DNA from: Bacteroidetes bacterium UBA2364
Lineage (GTDB): Bacteria; Bacteroidota; Rhodothermia; Rhodothermales; UBA2364
Assembly: GCA_002344075.1 (NCBI GenBank)
Contig: DDTM01000050.1
Location: 1 to 20,500 of the forward strand
Direction: 5' to 3'
DNA length: 20,500 nucleotides
A program made the position numbers and the translations under genes. The notes under the pieces were generated by a model. The model had not been told where the DNA came from. It did no database searches and worked only from the letters and a program-made list of their open reading frames with translations. Below are positions 7,160 to 15,027 of this stretch, in pieces (within the stretch, counting starts at the first letter, position 1; each line of letters begins with the position of its first letter).

Positions 7160-7538
7160 TACATCCACCGGAAATTAATATTCCATAAGGCACCGCCGAT
7201 ACTTGTTTTGGCCCGATTGTAGCATGTTGTTTATCTATGGACGTATGATAGCGCTTTAATGTCCATAAAATTTAAGTGTCCATCCACAACTCGCCAGCCC
7301 ATAGAGAGGTTTATGAGAAAGGATGGCAAGATTTTTGCTTAGGTTTTAAGGTTTACCAGGCCTTTATGTGAATACATCATAATTCATTGACGGCAAGCGC
7401 TTAAAACCAAGTATTGGAAAATTTATGGTTGTACGTATCAAAAACGGACCAATTTTCGTCTGGATTTGATACAACCACAACAACCAATTAACTGTTTAAG
7501 TATCGAATATAAATTCCATCTGCAAGAACCAACTGAAT
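7160..7538. other. Intergenic gap between dinB and the histidine kinase gene
   Basis: 379 bases. The one structured element is an imperfect hairpin at 7427-7476. A GTG-started 31-codon frame (about 7274-7369, containing REVYEKGWQDF) is open but has no other support. No terminator is clear after dinB. Confidence 0.5.
7427..7476. promoter_or_regulatory. Imperfect inverted repeat upstream of the histidine kinase gene
   Basis: GGTTGT (7427-7432) and ATCAAA (7437-7442) pair with TTTGAT and ACAACC (7465-7476), with a 4-base bulge on the left arm. The loop itself contains a CCA/TGG pair. It is not followed by a T-run, so it is unlikely to be a terminator; it lies 62 bases before the kinase start and could be an operator or a leader structure. 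Confidence 0.3.
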
Positions 7539-10280
7539 GTGACCTACCCTGTAAACCTTCCAGATTGGGCCAGCCCATTTCAAGATGATATGCTGACAAA
7601 CACCGAGGATCAACGTGTATCCGATTCGGTAGTGGCGCAATTGGATGAAACAGGACGGGTGCTGATGGTGAATCTCAAAGCCGAAGCCGAGTGGGGCTTA
7701 GTCAAGGGCATGAGGGTTCCACGGGCGTTTATGTACACGCTGCGTACCCAGGTCCCAGACGAACAAGGCGTTTACGTGGTGGAATCTTCCCTCGGACAAC
7801 TCCATGTCTTGCACCTACAACAACAAGGCGGCTGGTTGTTGATGAGCAAGCCCGTTGCTTTCGGAGGAAGCAGCATCCCGGAAAGTCCCTCCGCCTTTAA
7901 AGCACTCATTGAAAAAGTCCCGATTTTTATTCTGCATATGAATGCAGATGGAACGGTGCTTCAGACCAATACAGAATCTGAACGCATCACGGGATATACC
8001 GCCTTAGAAACCCAAAACAGACCTTTTTTACTTGAAATATTACACCCCGAAGACCGCTGGAAGTTTACAAAAGCGTTGCGAGATGTACGGGATGCCAAAA
8101 AAATAACATTTGGTGCGCGGTTTCAGCGGAAACACGAAAACGAAGAAACCCGTTTTGCCGAGATCCATTTATACTTGGCTGCACAAGAAACCATTGGCGA
8201 GGTAGAAGCGGTTATTTTTGATGTGACGGATCAATCGGAGGTGGATGCAGACCTTTTCCTGAGCGAGTCGCTTTACCGTGTCTTTTTGGAACAGACGCCA
8301 ACGGGTGTAATCCATTTGGATGAAACAGGTATTGTAACATTCGAAAACCATCGCTTCCGGCAGTTGGTTGGAGAATCTCCGGAGGCCGCTTGGATCGGGC
8401 AGAACATCTACGCGCTAAGACCTTTTGGCACCGAGGTGGAAGACCATATCCGCCAAATGTTACGTACAGGAACCGAGTTCGGCAACGTAGAAACCTGCCT
8501 CCAGATAATGCACCGAACAGAAGAACAATTTCTTACGGTACATGGCGCCCCCATCCATCATCCCGGCGGAGACATTGTTGGTGGGGTTTTGCTCGTAGAA
8601 GACATCACCCATCGGAAACAACAGGAAATTCTTAGAGATCGCCAGAAGTCCTACGTGCAAGCAGAGGCCGCCTTGCGTGAAGCCCTGTTCGACCACGAAA
8701 GCCAGACCTCGTTCTTGGAGCGTGCCGTAGAAATTCTGGCTCAGGCTACCACTGCCGATCGTGTGACGGTTTTTCTAAGGGCCGATAAGGACAACCACTA
8801 CCATGCCCATGCCGTTTGGCCATCGGAAGGACAGGAGCCGCTTCCGTTTGAGTCGTTAAATGCCGCCGATTTCCCCATCCTGATGCGTACCCTCATTGAC
8901 AGGGAAGTCTTGCACCTCAATCGTTCGCATCCTTTAACCCCGGACGCCATTCTGTTACTTAACCGTTCCGGCATGTTCGAGGCCATCTGGGAGCCGTTCT
9001 TTGAGAATGGACGCCCTTTTGGTTTTGTGGCTTTCGAAGCCCATCATCCATCTGATATCCAAACTTGGGATGCTACCGAACGGTCCTTTATCGAAAAACT
9101 GACCCACACGTTTGAAGCCCTTTGGGGGCGTATTACTGCCGAAGTACGGTATAATCAAACGGTTGCCGCCATAGACGAATGCCTGTTTAATTTCGAGTTT
9201 TCTCCCGATGACAGTCGGTCATATACTTTTGTTACTCCACAAATTGACAAATTGATTGGTTATCCGCCTGAGCTATTGCTGAACCGCGAAAAGGGGCGGG
9301 TGGACTGGTTGCGGCAAATTGTAAACCCTGCGGACCATGCAGAAGTCACCGCCCATGACCAGCGTCTCCGCAGTGGTATTGGGAGTGAAGTAACCTATCG
9401 GGTGTTACACCGAGATGGTTCTCTACGCTGGCTGCGCGAATCGGCAAGCCCACATCGAGACTCCTCCCGGCGGGTAACAGTTGGTGGTATCCTTATAGAT
9501 GTGACCGAACAAAAAACGGCAGAGAGCGATCTTATCAATGCAAAACGCGCCGCAGAAAGTGCCAATGAACTGAAAAGTGCCTTTTTGGCCACCATGAGCC
9601 ACGAAATCCGTACACCGCTCGGCGCAGTAAATGGATTTGCAGAGCTTCTTGCCCGTGAATTAGCGGAGGTAGAAGAAAAAACCAAACGTCCTATGCCCGC
9701 ACAGGTGACAGAGTTCGTTATTGCCATCCGAGAGAACTCCCAACGTCTGCTCACGCTGGTAAACGACTTGTTCGACCTCTCGAACCTCGAAATTGGGGTC
9801 ATGTCTATCCGCCACATCTCTGTTCCTCTACACGAAGTCGTGCTTAAGGCCACCAGCAAGGCCGCAGTAGCCTTGTCTCAGAAAGGTGTTGAATTAAAGT
9901 TGAACCTTGCCCAACAAGAACCTGTGGTTATTGGGGATCCACAACGCATTCAGCAGGTTTTGGAAAACTTATTGGAAAACGCCGCCAAATTTACAGAACA
10001 AGGCTCGGTAACCGTTACATCCTCAAAATTCGATACAGAAGTTGCGATCGAAATCACGGATACAGGTGTTGGCATGAGTGAGGAATATGCGGCGCACCTC
10101 TTCACCCCATTTATGCAGGAAGATCGTCGGCTCAATAGGCGTTTTAAAGGAACCGGCCTCGGCCTCGCATTGGTAAAGCGAATTTTGGAATTGATGAGAG
10201 GCCGAGTGGAGGTTGAAAGTGAAAAAGGGAAAGGTTCTACCTTCCGAATTTGGCTACCACTTGCGCAGCCGGCTACATAA
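7539..10280 (+). CDS. Multi-PAS, GAF-containing sensor histidine kinase
   Basis: A 913-residue soluble sensor kinase. Order by eye: an unassigned N-terminal part (1-115), PAS at about 120-232 (ending VIFDVTDQ), PAS at 243-357 (ending LLVEDITHRK), a GAF domain at about 385-530, a third PAS with PAC at 543-659 (RDGSLRWLRES, ILIDVTEQK), a dimerisation/phosphoacceptor domain with His688 in ATMSHEIRTPLGAV, and an ATPase domain with Asn814 in the N box, Asp841 in DTGVGM and GTGLGLALV near the end. No membrane helix, signal peptide or receiver domain is seen, so it should sense a cytoplasmic signal and pass phosphate to a regulator encoded elsewhere. The start is GTG at 7539; ATG at 7590 would remove 17 residues. 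No neighbouring response regulator is present. Confidence 0.93.
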   Translation: MTYPVNLPDWASPFQDDMLTNTEDQRVSDSVVAQLDETGRVLMVNLKAEAEWGLVKGMRVPRAFMYTLRTQVPDEQGVYVVESSLGQLHVLHLQQQGGWLLMSKPVAFGGSSIPESPSAFKALIEKVPIFILHMNADGTVLQTNTESERITGYTALETQNRPFLLEILHPEDRWKFTKALRDVRDAKKITFGARFQRKHENEETRFAEIHLYLAAQETIGEVEAVIFDVTDQSEVDADLFLSESLYRVFLEQTPTGVIHLDETGIVTFENHRFRQLVGESPEAAWIGQNIYALRPFGTEVEDHIRQMLRTGTEFGNVETCLQIMHRTEEQFLTVHGAPIHHPGGDIVGGVLLVEDITHRKQQEILRDRQKSYVQAEAALREALFDHESQTSFLERAVEILAQATTADRVTVFLRADKDNHYHAHAVWPSEGQEPLPFESLNAADFPILMRTLIDREVLHLNRSHPLTPDAILLLNRSGMFEAIWEPFFENGRPFGFVAFEAHHPSDIQTWDATERSFIEKLTHTFEALWGRITAEVRYNQTVAAIDECLFNFEFSPDDSRSYTFVTPQIDKLIGYPPELLLNREKGRVDWLRQIVNPADHAEVTAHDQRLRSGIGSEVTYRVLHRDGSLRWLRESASPHRDSSRRVTVGGILIDVTEQKTAESDLINAKRAAESANELKSAFLATMSHEIRTPLGAVNGFAELLARELAEVEEKTKRPMPAQVTEFVIAIRENSQRLLTLVNDLFDLSNLEIGVMSIRHISVPLHEVVLKATSKAAVALSQKGVELKLNLAQQEPVVIGDPQRIQQVLENLLENAAKFTEQGSVTVTSSKFDTEVAIEITDTGVGMSEEYAAHLFTPFMQEDRRLNRRFKGTGLGLALVKRILELMRGRVEVESEKGKGSTFRIWLPLAQPAT

Positions 10281-10284
10281 CCAA

Positions 10285-10310
10285 ACAGGCGTCCGAAACC
10301 GAACGCCTGT
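10285..10310. terminator. Candidate bidirectional hairpin between convergent genes
   Basis: ACAGGCGT (10285-10292) pairs perfectly with ACGCCTGT (10303-10310) across a 10-base loop, five bases after the kinase stop and 24 bases from the stop of the opposing gene. Flanking T-runs are weak in both directions, so termination is likely but not certain. Confidence 0.5.
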
Positions 10311-10334
10311 CATGTCTAAAAACAAATCAAGAGA

Positions 10335-11291
10335 TCAGAACTTCAATCTCAAGCCAATCACAGCACCCAATCCACCTATATTAATATAGGACTTAAGCTC
10401 ATTTCCGGCTTTTGTGGTATCAAAACCCGTGTGCCCTAACACGTTCGAAGATTCGGTAATTTCGTCTTGATAGACCACATTTTTTGCATAATAAGGAAGT
10501 TGATCTAAAGTGACTGGAATTTTTGTACCACTTGCCAGTGTTCCGGTTGCCGAAAAAGCAGTCATTTCTTTGGACTTTGAGCTAACTGGCGTATTCCGGT
10601 ATTCCAATTCTGCCGTCAGGCCGAGCTTATCACCAAACGGAATCTCTATCCCCAAACCACCAATAAAGCCGAGGGTTGGGTTGGGTTGTACCTTCTCCGT
10701 TCGCGCTAATTCAACCGACTTGAACAGCGGGTTAACCGTTAGCGCCACACTTCCAATTTGGTCTTTTGCGGTTGTGTTGACTTCCGAATATCCATAAACA
10801 GGCAATATAACCCCCACGCGGGCATAGGGTTTTATTTTATGGTTACAAGGAAAACCAACCACAAAAGCCGGGGCGATTTCTGCTGCAACGGCCTTGCTCT
10901 CTGCTTTGAGTTCGAGAAGGGTTGCTGTTCCGGCGGTCACAGTTTTTTGAACCAAGGTCTGAGGTTTGCCTTCAAAATAAGTAACCCCAAATTCAAGGGC
11001 GAGATTTTTATCTAATTTGTAACCCACCGTAAGCCCATACCGAAGACCTTCGCCAAACGATCCGTTAAGTGCTTTTTCTGAAACCACCTTGGTTGCGCCC
11101 GTTAAAGGATTAACAACCGTCAAAACCGTTTGGCGAGGCTCAAAGGAGCCGGCATTCGGAAATTCGCCGGGGGATACCGTCAAAAACTGACCTGCTGTTG
11201 GTTTAAAATACAAGCCTTTCTGGCCTTGTGCCTGTATGGAAAATCCCAAAAAGATCGTGAGGACGATAACCAATGTACTAAAGTGTTTCAT
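10335..11291 (-). CDS. Outer membrane beta-barrel protein
   Basis: From the ATG at 11291 this is a 318-residue protein with a signal peptide (MKHFSTLVIVLTIFLGFSIQ, cleavage near residues 21-24). The mature part has alternating strands with aromatic residues and Gly-rich turns, such as GLRYGLTVGYKLDKNLALEF and FIGGLGIEIPFGDKLGLTAE, and ends in GLRLKF with a terminal Phe, the hallmark of proteins inserted in the outer membrane. Size fits an 8- to 12-strand barrel of the general OmpA/OmpW-like kind; no peptidoglycan-binding domain is present. The frame remains open upstream to 11465, but that extension is AT-rich and unlike coding sequence and lies partly upstream of a candidate promoter. ATG at 11297 (MIMKHF) is equally possible. 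Ligand and role are unknown. Confidence 0.8.
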   Translation of the reverse strand: MKHFSTLVIVLTIFLGFSIQAQGQKGLYFKPTAGQFLTVSPGEFPNAGSFEPRQTVLTVVNPLTGATKVVSEKALNGSFGEGLRYGLTVGYKLDKNLALEFGVTYFEGKPQTLVQKTVTAGTATLLELKAESKAVAAEIAPAFVVGFPCNHKIKPYARVGVILPVYGYSEVNTTAKDQIGSVALTVNPLFKSVELARTEKVQPNPTLGFIGGLGIEIPFGDKLGLTAELEYRNTPVSSKSKEMTAFSATGTLASGTKIPVTLDQLPYYAKNVVYQDEITESSNVLGHTGFDTTKAGNELKSYINIGGLGAVIGLRLKF

Positions 11292-11297
11292 GATCAT

Positions 11298-12025
11298 AGA
11301 ATGTTTAAGGCATTTTGAGAAAAAATAATTGAAGGTAAAGGTATTAACATTTTTTGACCTATATTCAAAAGTTTTTCGGATTTTACATGATTTTAGAGTC
11401 AATAAATAACGTACTTTCCTCTCAATAAATAAATAATTATTTAAGGCTAATATTTTTTCATTCATACATTGATCTTTGTGCTTAAAGTGTTGTACTTAAT
11501 TATGGTTTAATCACGTAAGTATTTTACGCACAGTTAATTGGGGACATTTCAAAAATATCACATAGACATACAACGCGCTCAGATTAGGTAGGATGTGAAA
11601 CACATTCTTGCCTACCGTTGATAAAATTTTCGTATCAGTGACATCATAACAGAATCCATAAGGGCAATATCGCAATAGAAAACGAAGTAAAACAACCCTG
11701 TTCAAGTTTGTATTTTTACCTGAAAACCAGATATTTTTCAAAAATGCCAACACCCACACTATGTGTATATAGGTTAAATGGCAGGCTAAAAGCATGTTCA
11801 CTTCCACACGTTGGGAAGCATTGAAATGCGCCGCTATTAACCCTAATGGCTTTCTATGCCTGTTGGTGTGTTGTGTACATATGGTTTCCCCTCTCCGACA
11901 AGAAGACCTCTAATATGAAAGATTTTCTCCAAAATGAAAGCTTTGTTTATATGAAACCGGATTTGCACTTGCTGCGTCAATAAGACTTTGCTTTAATTTT
12001 TAGCCCACATAAATCTGTAAACACT
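11298..12025. other. Long intergenic gap without a convincing gene
   Basis: About 730 AT-rich bases between the divergent beta-barrel and rhomboid genes. A 98-codon frame on the minus strand (11511-11807) is open but shows no recognisable family, odd composition and no ribosome site. A 22-codon ATG frame (11915-11983, MKDFLQNESFVYMKPDL) lies just before the rhomboid gene and could be a leader peptide, without other support. No tRNA or repeat was found. Confidence 0.5.
11336..11370 (-). promoter_or_regulatory. Candidate Bacteroidota-type promoter for the beta-barrel gene
   Basis: On the minus strand TTTTG (complement of 11366-11370) is followed after 22 bases by TACCTTTA (complement of 11336-11343), close to the -33 TTTG and -7 TAnnTTTG boxes used by Bacteroidota. 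It would start transcription about 35-40 bases before the ATG at 11291. Confidence 0.35.
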
Positions 12026-12661
12026 TTGCAAACCTTCTTTTTTACAGCGCCTATTACCTTCAACCTGCTCGTGCTGAATATTTTGATCAGCGCCCTCACG
12101 TTTCTTAGCCAACCACAACTCATCGAAAAATGGGGGATGAAGCCCTATGATGTGCGTCGCCATAAAGAGTGGTATCGTTTTATTACCAGTGGATTTCTTC
12201 ACGGCAGTTGGATGCACTTGCTTTTTAACATGATAACTCTTTGGTCTTTCGGGCCTTATATGGAGCAAGTTCTGGGAAGTATTGGCTTTTTGGCGGTATA
12301 TATGGGTTCCGAGTTGGCAGCAAATGCCCTAACCTATTATAAATACAAAAACAATGTTATGTATAATGCCGTAGGAGCCTCAGGAGCAATCTCTGGCATA
12401 CTATTAGGATTTGTTCTCTTCGAGCCATTTAGGATGTTGGTCGTCCTGTTTTTCCCCATGCCAGCAATCGTGTTTGCCATCTTATATATTGCGGCGTCCA
12501 TCTATGCTGCAAAATCGGACACACATTCCAATTGGGGCAATATTGCCCATGAAGCCCATTTGGGTGGCGCAATTGGCGGCCTCTTGCTTACCATCATTCT
12601 GAAACCCGTGTCGCTGCTGATATTCTTATCCAAAATTGCTCACTTTATAGGACTTGGTTGA
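12026..12661 (+). CDS. Rhomboid-family intramembrane serine protease
   Basis: A 211-residue polytopic membrane protein that should cleave membrane-spanning substrates within the bilayer. The catalytic dyad is visible: Ser119 in VGASGAISG and His178 in AHEAHLGGAIGG; Asn68 in HLLFNMITLW provides the usual oxyanion residue, preceded by the SGFLHGSWMHL segment found before rhomboid helix 2. About six membrane helices are expected, the compact bacterial form with no extra domain. The start is taken as TTG at 12026, because no ATG or GTG occurs between the upstream in-frame stop (near 11981) and residue 38, and a later start would lose the first helix. No linked substrate gene can be recognised. 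Confidence 0.88.
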   Translation: MQTFFFTAPITFNLLVLNILISALTFLSQPQLIEKWGMKPYDVRRHKEWYRFITSGFLHGSWMHLLFNMITLWSFGPYMEQVLGSIGFLAVYMGSELAANALTYYKYKNNVMYNAVGASGAISGILLGFVLFEPFRMLVVLFFPMPAIVFAILYIAASIYAAKSDTHSNWGNIAHEAHLGGAIGGLLLTIILKPVSLLIFLSKIAHFIGLG

Positions 12662-12780
12662 CCTTGCTCGTAGTAGGCAGCAGGAATAATGATTGAGTTT
12701 TACCGTCTCTGTTGTATTTTGTACTTGTTCTATTCGCCCAAATCCATTATATAGACGAAACGAACCCATTCCGTTTTGAT

Positions 12781-14070
12781 ATGCTAACCGAAATACTGAT
12801 AATTGGCGTCTTGATCATTATCAATGGCATCTTTTCCATGTCCGAAATTGCCGTTGTACAAGCTCGTAAGTCCCGGCTTGAAGTCGCGGCCAAGCGCGAT
12901 ATTCGTGGTGCTTCGCAGGCCCTGAAACTGGCTGCAGAACCAACCCGATTTTTATCCAGTGTTCAGATTGGGATAACGCTTGTCGGAATTCTCAATGGTT
13001 TTTTTAGTGGCGGATCCCTTACCGAGTTTATTCAAAGCGGACTTAAAGGGCTTAACGTACCCTACCCCGAAGCCTCCTCGGTAGGCGTTGTCGTAATCGC
13101 AATCACCTTTCTTTCCTTGGTTTTTGGCGAGTTATTGCCCAAACGTATTGGCATGGCAAATCCAGAAGCCATTGCCCGCTTGGTTGCTGGTCCTATGACG
13201 GCCATCTCCAAAATCACGGCACCATTCATTTGGCTCCTAACGGCTACAACCGAGTTGTTTATCCGGTTATTAGGTATCAAAAGCGATAATTCGGCGGTGA
13301 CAGAAGAAGAAATTAAAGCCATTGTAGGAGAAGGTGCGACCGCCGGAACCATCGAAGCCATCGAGCAAGATATCGTAGAAAATGTCTTCCACCTTGGTGA
13401 TAAACGAGTTGGCTCCCTAATGACCCACCGCTCCGACCTAGCGTGGTTAGACGTTGCAGATGACTGGCCTACCATACGACGGATTCTCATCGAAGAACAA
13501 CATGACGTGTACCCCATTTGTGAAGAATCCTTAGATCATGTATTGGGCCTTATTCACCTGAAAGACCTTGTGGTAGCCTTGACAGATCATGACCAGCCAG
13601 ACCTACGAAAACTCATCCGGCCAGCCATCTTTTTCCCTGAAAATGTGCGGGCTTGGAAGGCACTGGAACGCTTCCGGGAGGAAAAAACCCATCAAGGTTT
13701 TGTAGTAGATGAATTCGGACAATTACTGGGCTTAGTGGCGATGGATGATATTTTTGAGGCACTCTTTGGGGACCTCATTCCTAAAGAAGACGACGATCAG
13801 GAAGAAGATTGGATCATTAAACGAGAAAATGAATCTTGGTTGGTAGATGCACGATTGCCCTATGACGATTTTCTCCGCGAATTTGATATCATTGATGATC
13901 AATACCGACATGGGGAATTTTATACCATCAGCGGGTTTGTTTTACAGAAACTCCGGAGGCTCCCCAAAGCAGGAGATACGTTTGAATGGCGGAATTACCG
14001 CTTCGAAATTGTGGACATGGACAATAACCGTGTTGACAAATTGCTCATTTCCGAAATTAATCCTGTCTAA
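12781..14070 (+). CDS. CorC/HlyC-family membrane protein (DUF21, CBS pair, transporter-associated domain)
   Basis: A 429-residue protein. Residues 1 to about 190 are the DUF21/CNNM transmembrane domain, opening with MLTEILIIGVLIIINGIFSM and SEIAVVQARKSRLE, and containing GELLPKRIGMANPE. Two CBS motifs follow, around 210-270 (VGSLMTHRSDLAWLD to GLIHLKDLVVAL) and 280-340 (HQGFVVDEFGQLLGLV, MDDIFEALFGD). The end (about 345-427) is the CorC/HlyC domain, with GEFYTISGFVL and FEWRNYRFEIVDMDNNRVDK. Family members are implicated in magnesium or cobalt efflux and resistance, with the CBS pair sensing nucleotides. The frame extends upstream to 12712, but the ATG at 12781 fits the family N-terminus exactly. 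It follows the rhomboid gene on the same strand at 119 bases. Confidence 0.92.
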   Translation: MLTEILIIGVLIIINGIFSMSEIAVVQARKSRLEVAAKRDIRGASQALKLAAEPTRFLSSVQIGITLVGILNGFFSGGSLTEFIQSGLKGLNVPYPEASSVGVVVIAITFLSLVFGELLPKRIGMANPEAIARLVAGPMTAISKITAPFIWLLTATTELFIRLLGIKSDNSAVTEEEIKAIVGEGATAGTIEAIEQDIVENVFHLGDKRVGSLMTHRSDLAWLDVADDWPTIRRILIEEQHDVYPICEESLDHVLGLIHLKDLVVALTDHDQPDLRKLIRPAIFFPENVRAWKALERFREEKTHQGFVVDEFGQLLGLVAMDDIFEALFGDLIPKEDDDQEEDWIIKRENESWLVDARLPYDDFLREFDIIDDQYRHGEFYTISGFVLQKLRRLPKAGDTFEWRNYRFEIVDMDNNRVDKLLISEINPV

Positions 14071-14103
14071 TCTGGCAACCTTTGTGAAACGGTCAAACAG
14101 AAT

Positions 14104-14367
14104 TTAATAGGTAATCGTTACGTTCACAGCCTCCACGCGGCTGATTTGTGGAACCGCATTTTTGATCGTTTGCTCAATTCCTGCACGCAAAGTCATTAAA
14201 CTCATCGGACACGACTCACACGCACCTAATAACTCCAACTCTACCACCATATCCGGTGTAATATCGGCAATCCGTACAGAACCCCCATCTGCCTGTAAAT
14301 ACGGGCGGATCAATTCAAGGGCATCTTCCACTTTTTTATGTAAGGCAGGGTCGTTATACGCAAACAT
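14104..14367 (-). CDS. NifU-like C-terminal domain protein (Nfu), iron-sulfur carrier
   Basis: An 87-residue single-domain protein. The Nfu core runs from about residue 10: IRPYLQADGGSVRIADI, then VVELELLGACESCPMSLMTL with the Cys50-x-x-Cys53 pair that binds a bridging 4Fe-4S cluster between two subunits, and ends in VTITY. It acts as a scaffold or carrier that hands clusters to target enzymes in the cytoplasm. The length is that of a stand-alone Nfu; the A-type domain of NfuA and the N-terminal NifU domains are absent. It is convergent with the CorC-like gene, 33 bases apart. A candidate promoter lies about 60-90 bases upstream. Confidence 0.93.
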   Translation of the reverse strand: MFAYNDPALHKKVEDALELIRPYLQADGGSVRIADITPDMVVELELLGACESCPMSLMTLRAGIEQTIKNAVPQISRVEAVNVTITY

Positions 14368-14672
14368 CAGGTCAGAAGCTGTGTGAATATTGTTTTGGCA
14401 TTTTTATCCTAAAGATAAGACGGCAAGACTATAATCATCATACCTGTGTTCAAGAATTTCGTTCCAAAGACCTTATCGAATTACCACATTGGTAAATGGG
14501 GAGCAGCCACATTTTTGCCACATTTCTGACGTCAATTGACCATGCTCTTCCCGTCATTCCGACAACACTTTAGATCCACGGTTGCCGTAATATATGGGTG
14601 TAGCGCTGGGGTAAAGGAAATGAGCCACCAACCCCGCCTTCCATTTTCATCATCATAAAAACTTTTTACGCC
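14368..14672. other. Divergent intergenic region between nfu and the repeat protein gene
   Basis: 305 bases with upstream regions for both genes. It holds the candidate nfu promoter at 14424-14453 and a short direct repeat GCCACATTT near 14507-14525. Nothing else is recognised. Confidence 0.45.
14424..14453 (-). promoter_or_regulatory. Candidate Bacteroidota-type promoter for nfu
   Basis: On the minus strand TTG (complement of 14451-14453) and TAGTCTTG (complement of 14424-14431) are 19 bases apart, one mismatch from the TAnnTTTG box with the normal spacing. It would give a leader of about 50 bases. Confidence 0.35.
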
Positions 14673-14948
14673 ATGAAAAGCATCATCAAATCCTTCGTAG
14701 GCACGGCATTGATCGCCGGAACCATCTTGTTTGTTTCCGCAGACGATGCACAAGCACAAATGATCAAGCGGAAAGTAAAACCTATTCCACAAGACTGTAA
14801 AGAAGACATCCGGGACCGACGTGAAGACCGAAGAGACCGTGCCGAAGACCGGAGAGACCGAAAGGAGGACATCCACGACCGGCGAGAGGATATTCGTGAC
14901 CGAAAAGAAGACCGAAGAGACCGTAGAACTGGGCCTTGCAAAGGTTAA
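14673..14948 (+). CDS. Small secreted protein of charged heptad repeats
   Basis: A 91-residue protein with a signal peptide (KSIIKSFVGTALIAGTILF, likely cleavage AQA-Q at 28/29), a basic linker (MIKRKVKPIPQ) and then six consecutive 7-residue units at 44-85, consensus Glu-Asp-(Ile/Arg)-Arg-Asp-Arg-(Arg/Lys). The array is bracketed by Cys42 and Cys89 (the only cysteines in the mature protein). Charges alternate at i, i+3 and i+4, so a long solvent-exposed single helix is plausible. Similar Arg/Asp-rich short exported proteins occur as uncharacterised entries in many bacteria; no function is known to me. It is a single gene with its own terminator just downstream. A periplasmic or envelope scaffold, or a metal- or polymer-binding role, are guesses only. 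Confidence 0.8.
   Translation: MKSIIKSFVGTALIAGTILFVSADDAQAQMIKRKVKPIPQDCKEDIRDRREDRRDRAEDRRDRKEDIHDRREDIRDRKEDRRDRRTGPCKG
14802..14927 (+). repeat. Six 21-bp coding repeats
   Basis: The 126 bases encode the six heptads. Units 2 and 6 share an identical 18-base start (GAAGACCGAAGAGACCGT), whereas units 1 and 5 encode nearly the same heptad with different third-position bases, so the protein pattern is kept while the DNA has drifted. Confidence 0.85.
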
Positions 14949-14990
14949 TTCGTTAGAAAATAAATTCTGGATAAAATAATTGGCTGAGAC

Positions 14991-15027
14991 AAACGGGGTA
15001 CTTGTAAGATGCGGTGCCCCGTTTTTT
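14991..15027 (+). terminator. Intrinsic terminator after the repeat-protein gene
   Basis: AAACGGGG (14991-14998) pairs with CCCCGTTT (15017-15024), followed by a six-T run at 15022-15027. The loop is 18 bases. The stop codon of pth on the other strand lies in the T-run, so the hairpin may serve both convergent genes. Confidence 0.75.

Noticed and set aside
9395..9859. 154-codon minus-strand frame inside the histidine kinase gene
   Set aside because: Shadow of the kinase coding sequence; Ser/Arg-rich with no domain, while the plus frame has all kinase motifs.
11292..11465. N-terminal extension of the beta-barrel protein
   Set aside because: It would bury the signal peptide inside the protein; the sequence is AT-rich and lies partly upstream of a candidate promoter.
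11511..11807. 98-codon minus-strand frame in the long gap
   Set aside because: No recognisable family, biased hydrophobic and Cys-rich composition, no ribosome site; likely chance in AT-rich DNA.
14666..14941. Open frame on the minus strand rich in Arg and Ser, opposite the repeat protein
   Set aside because: It is the mirror of the 21-bp repeats in the plus-strand gene, which has the signal peptide, a clean start and a terminator.
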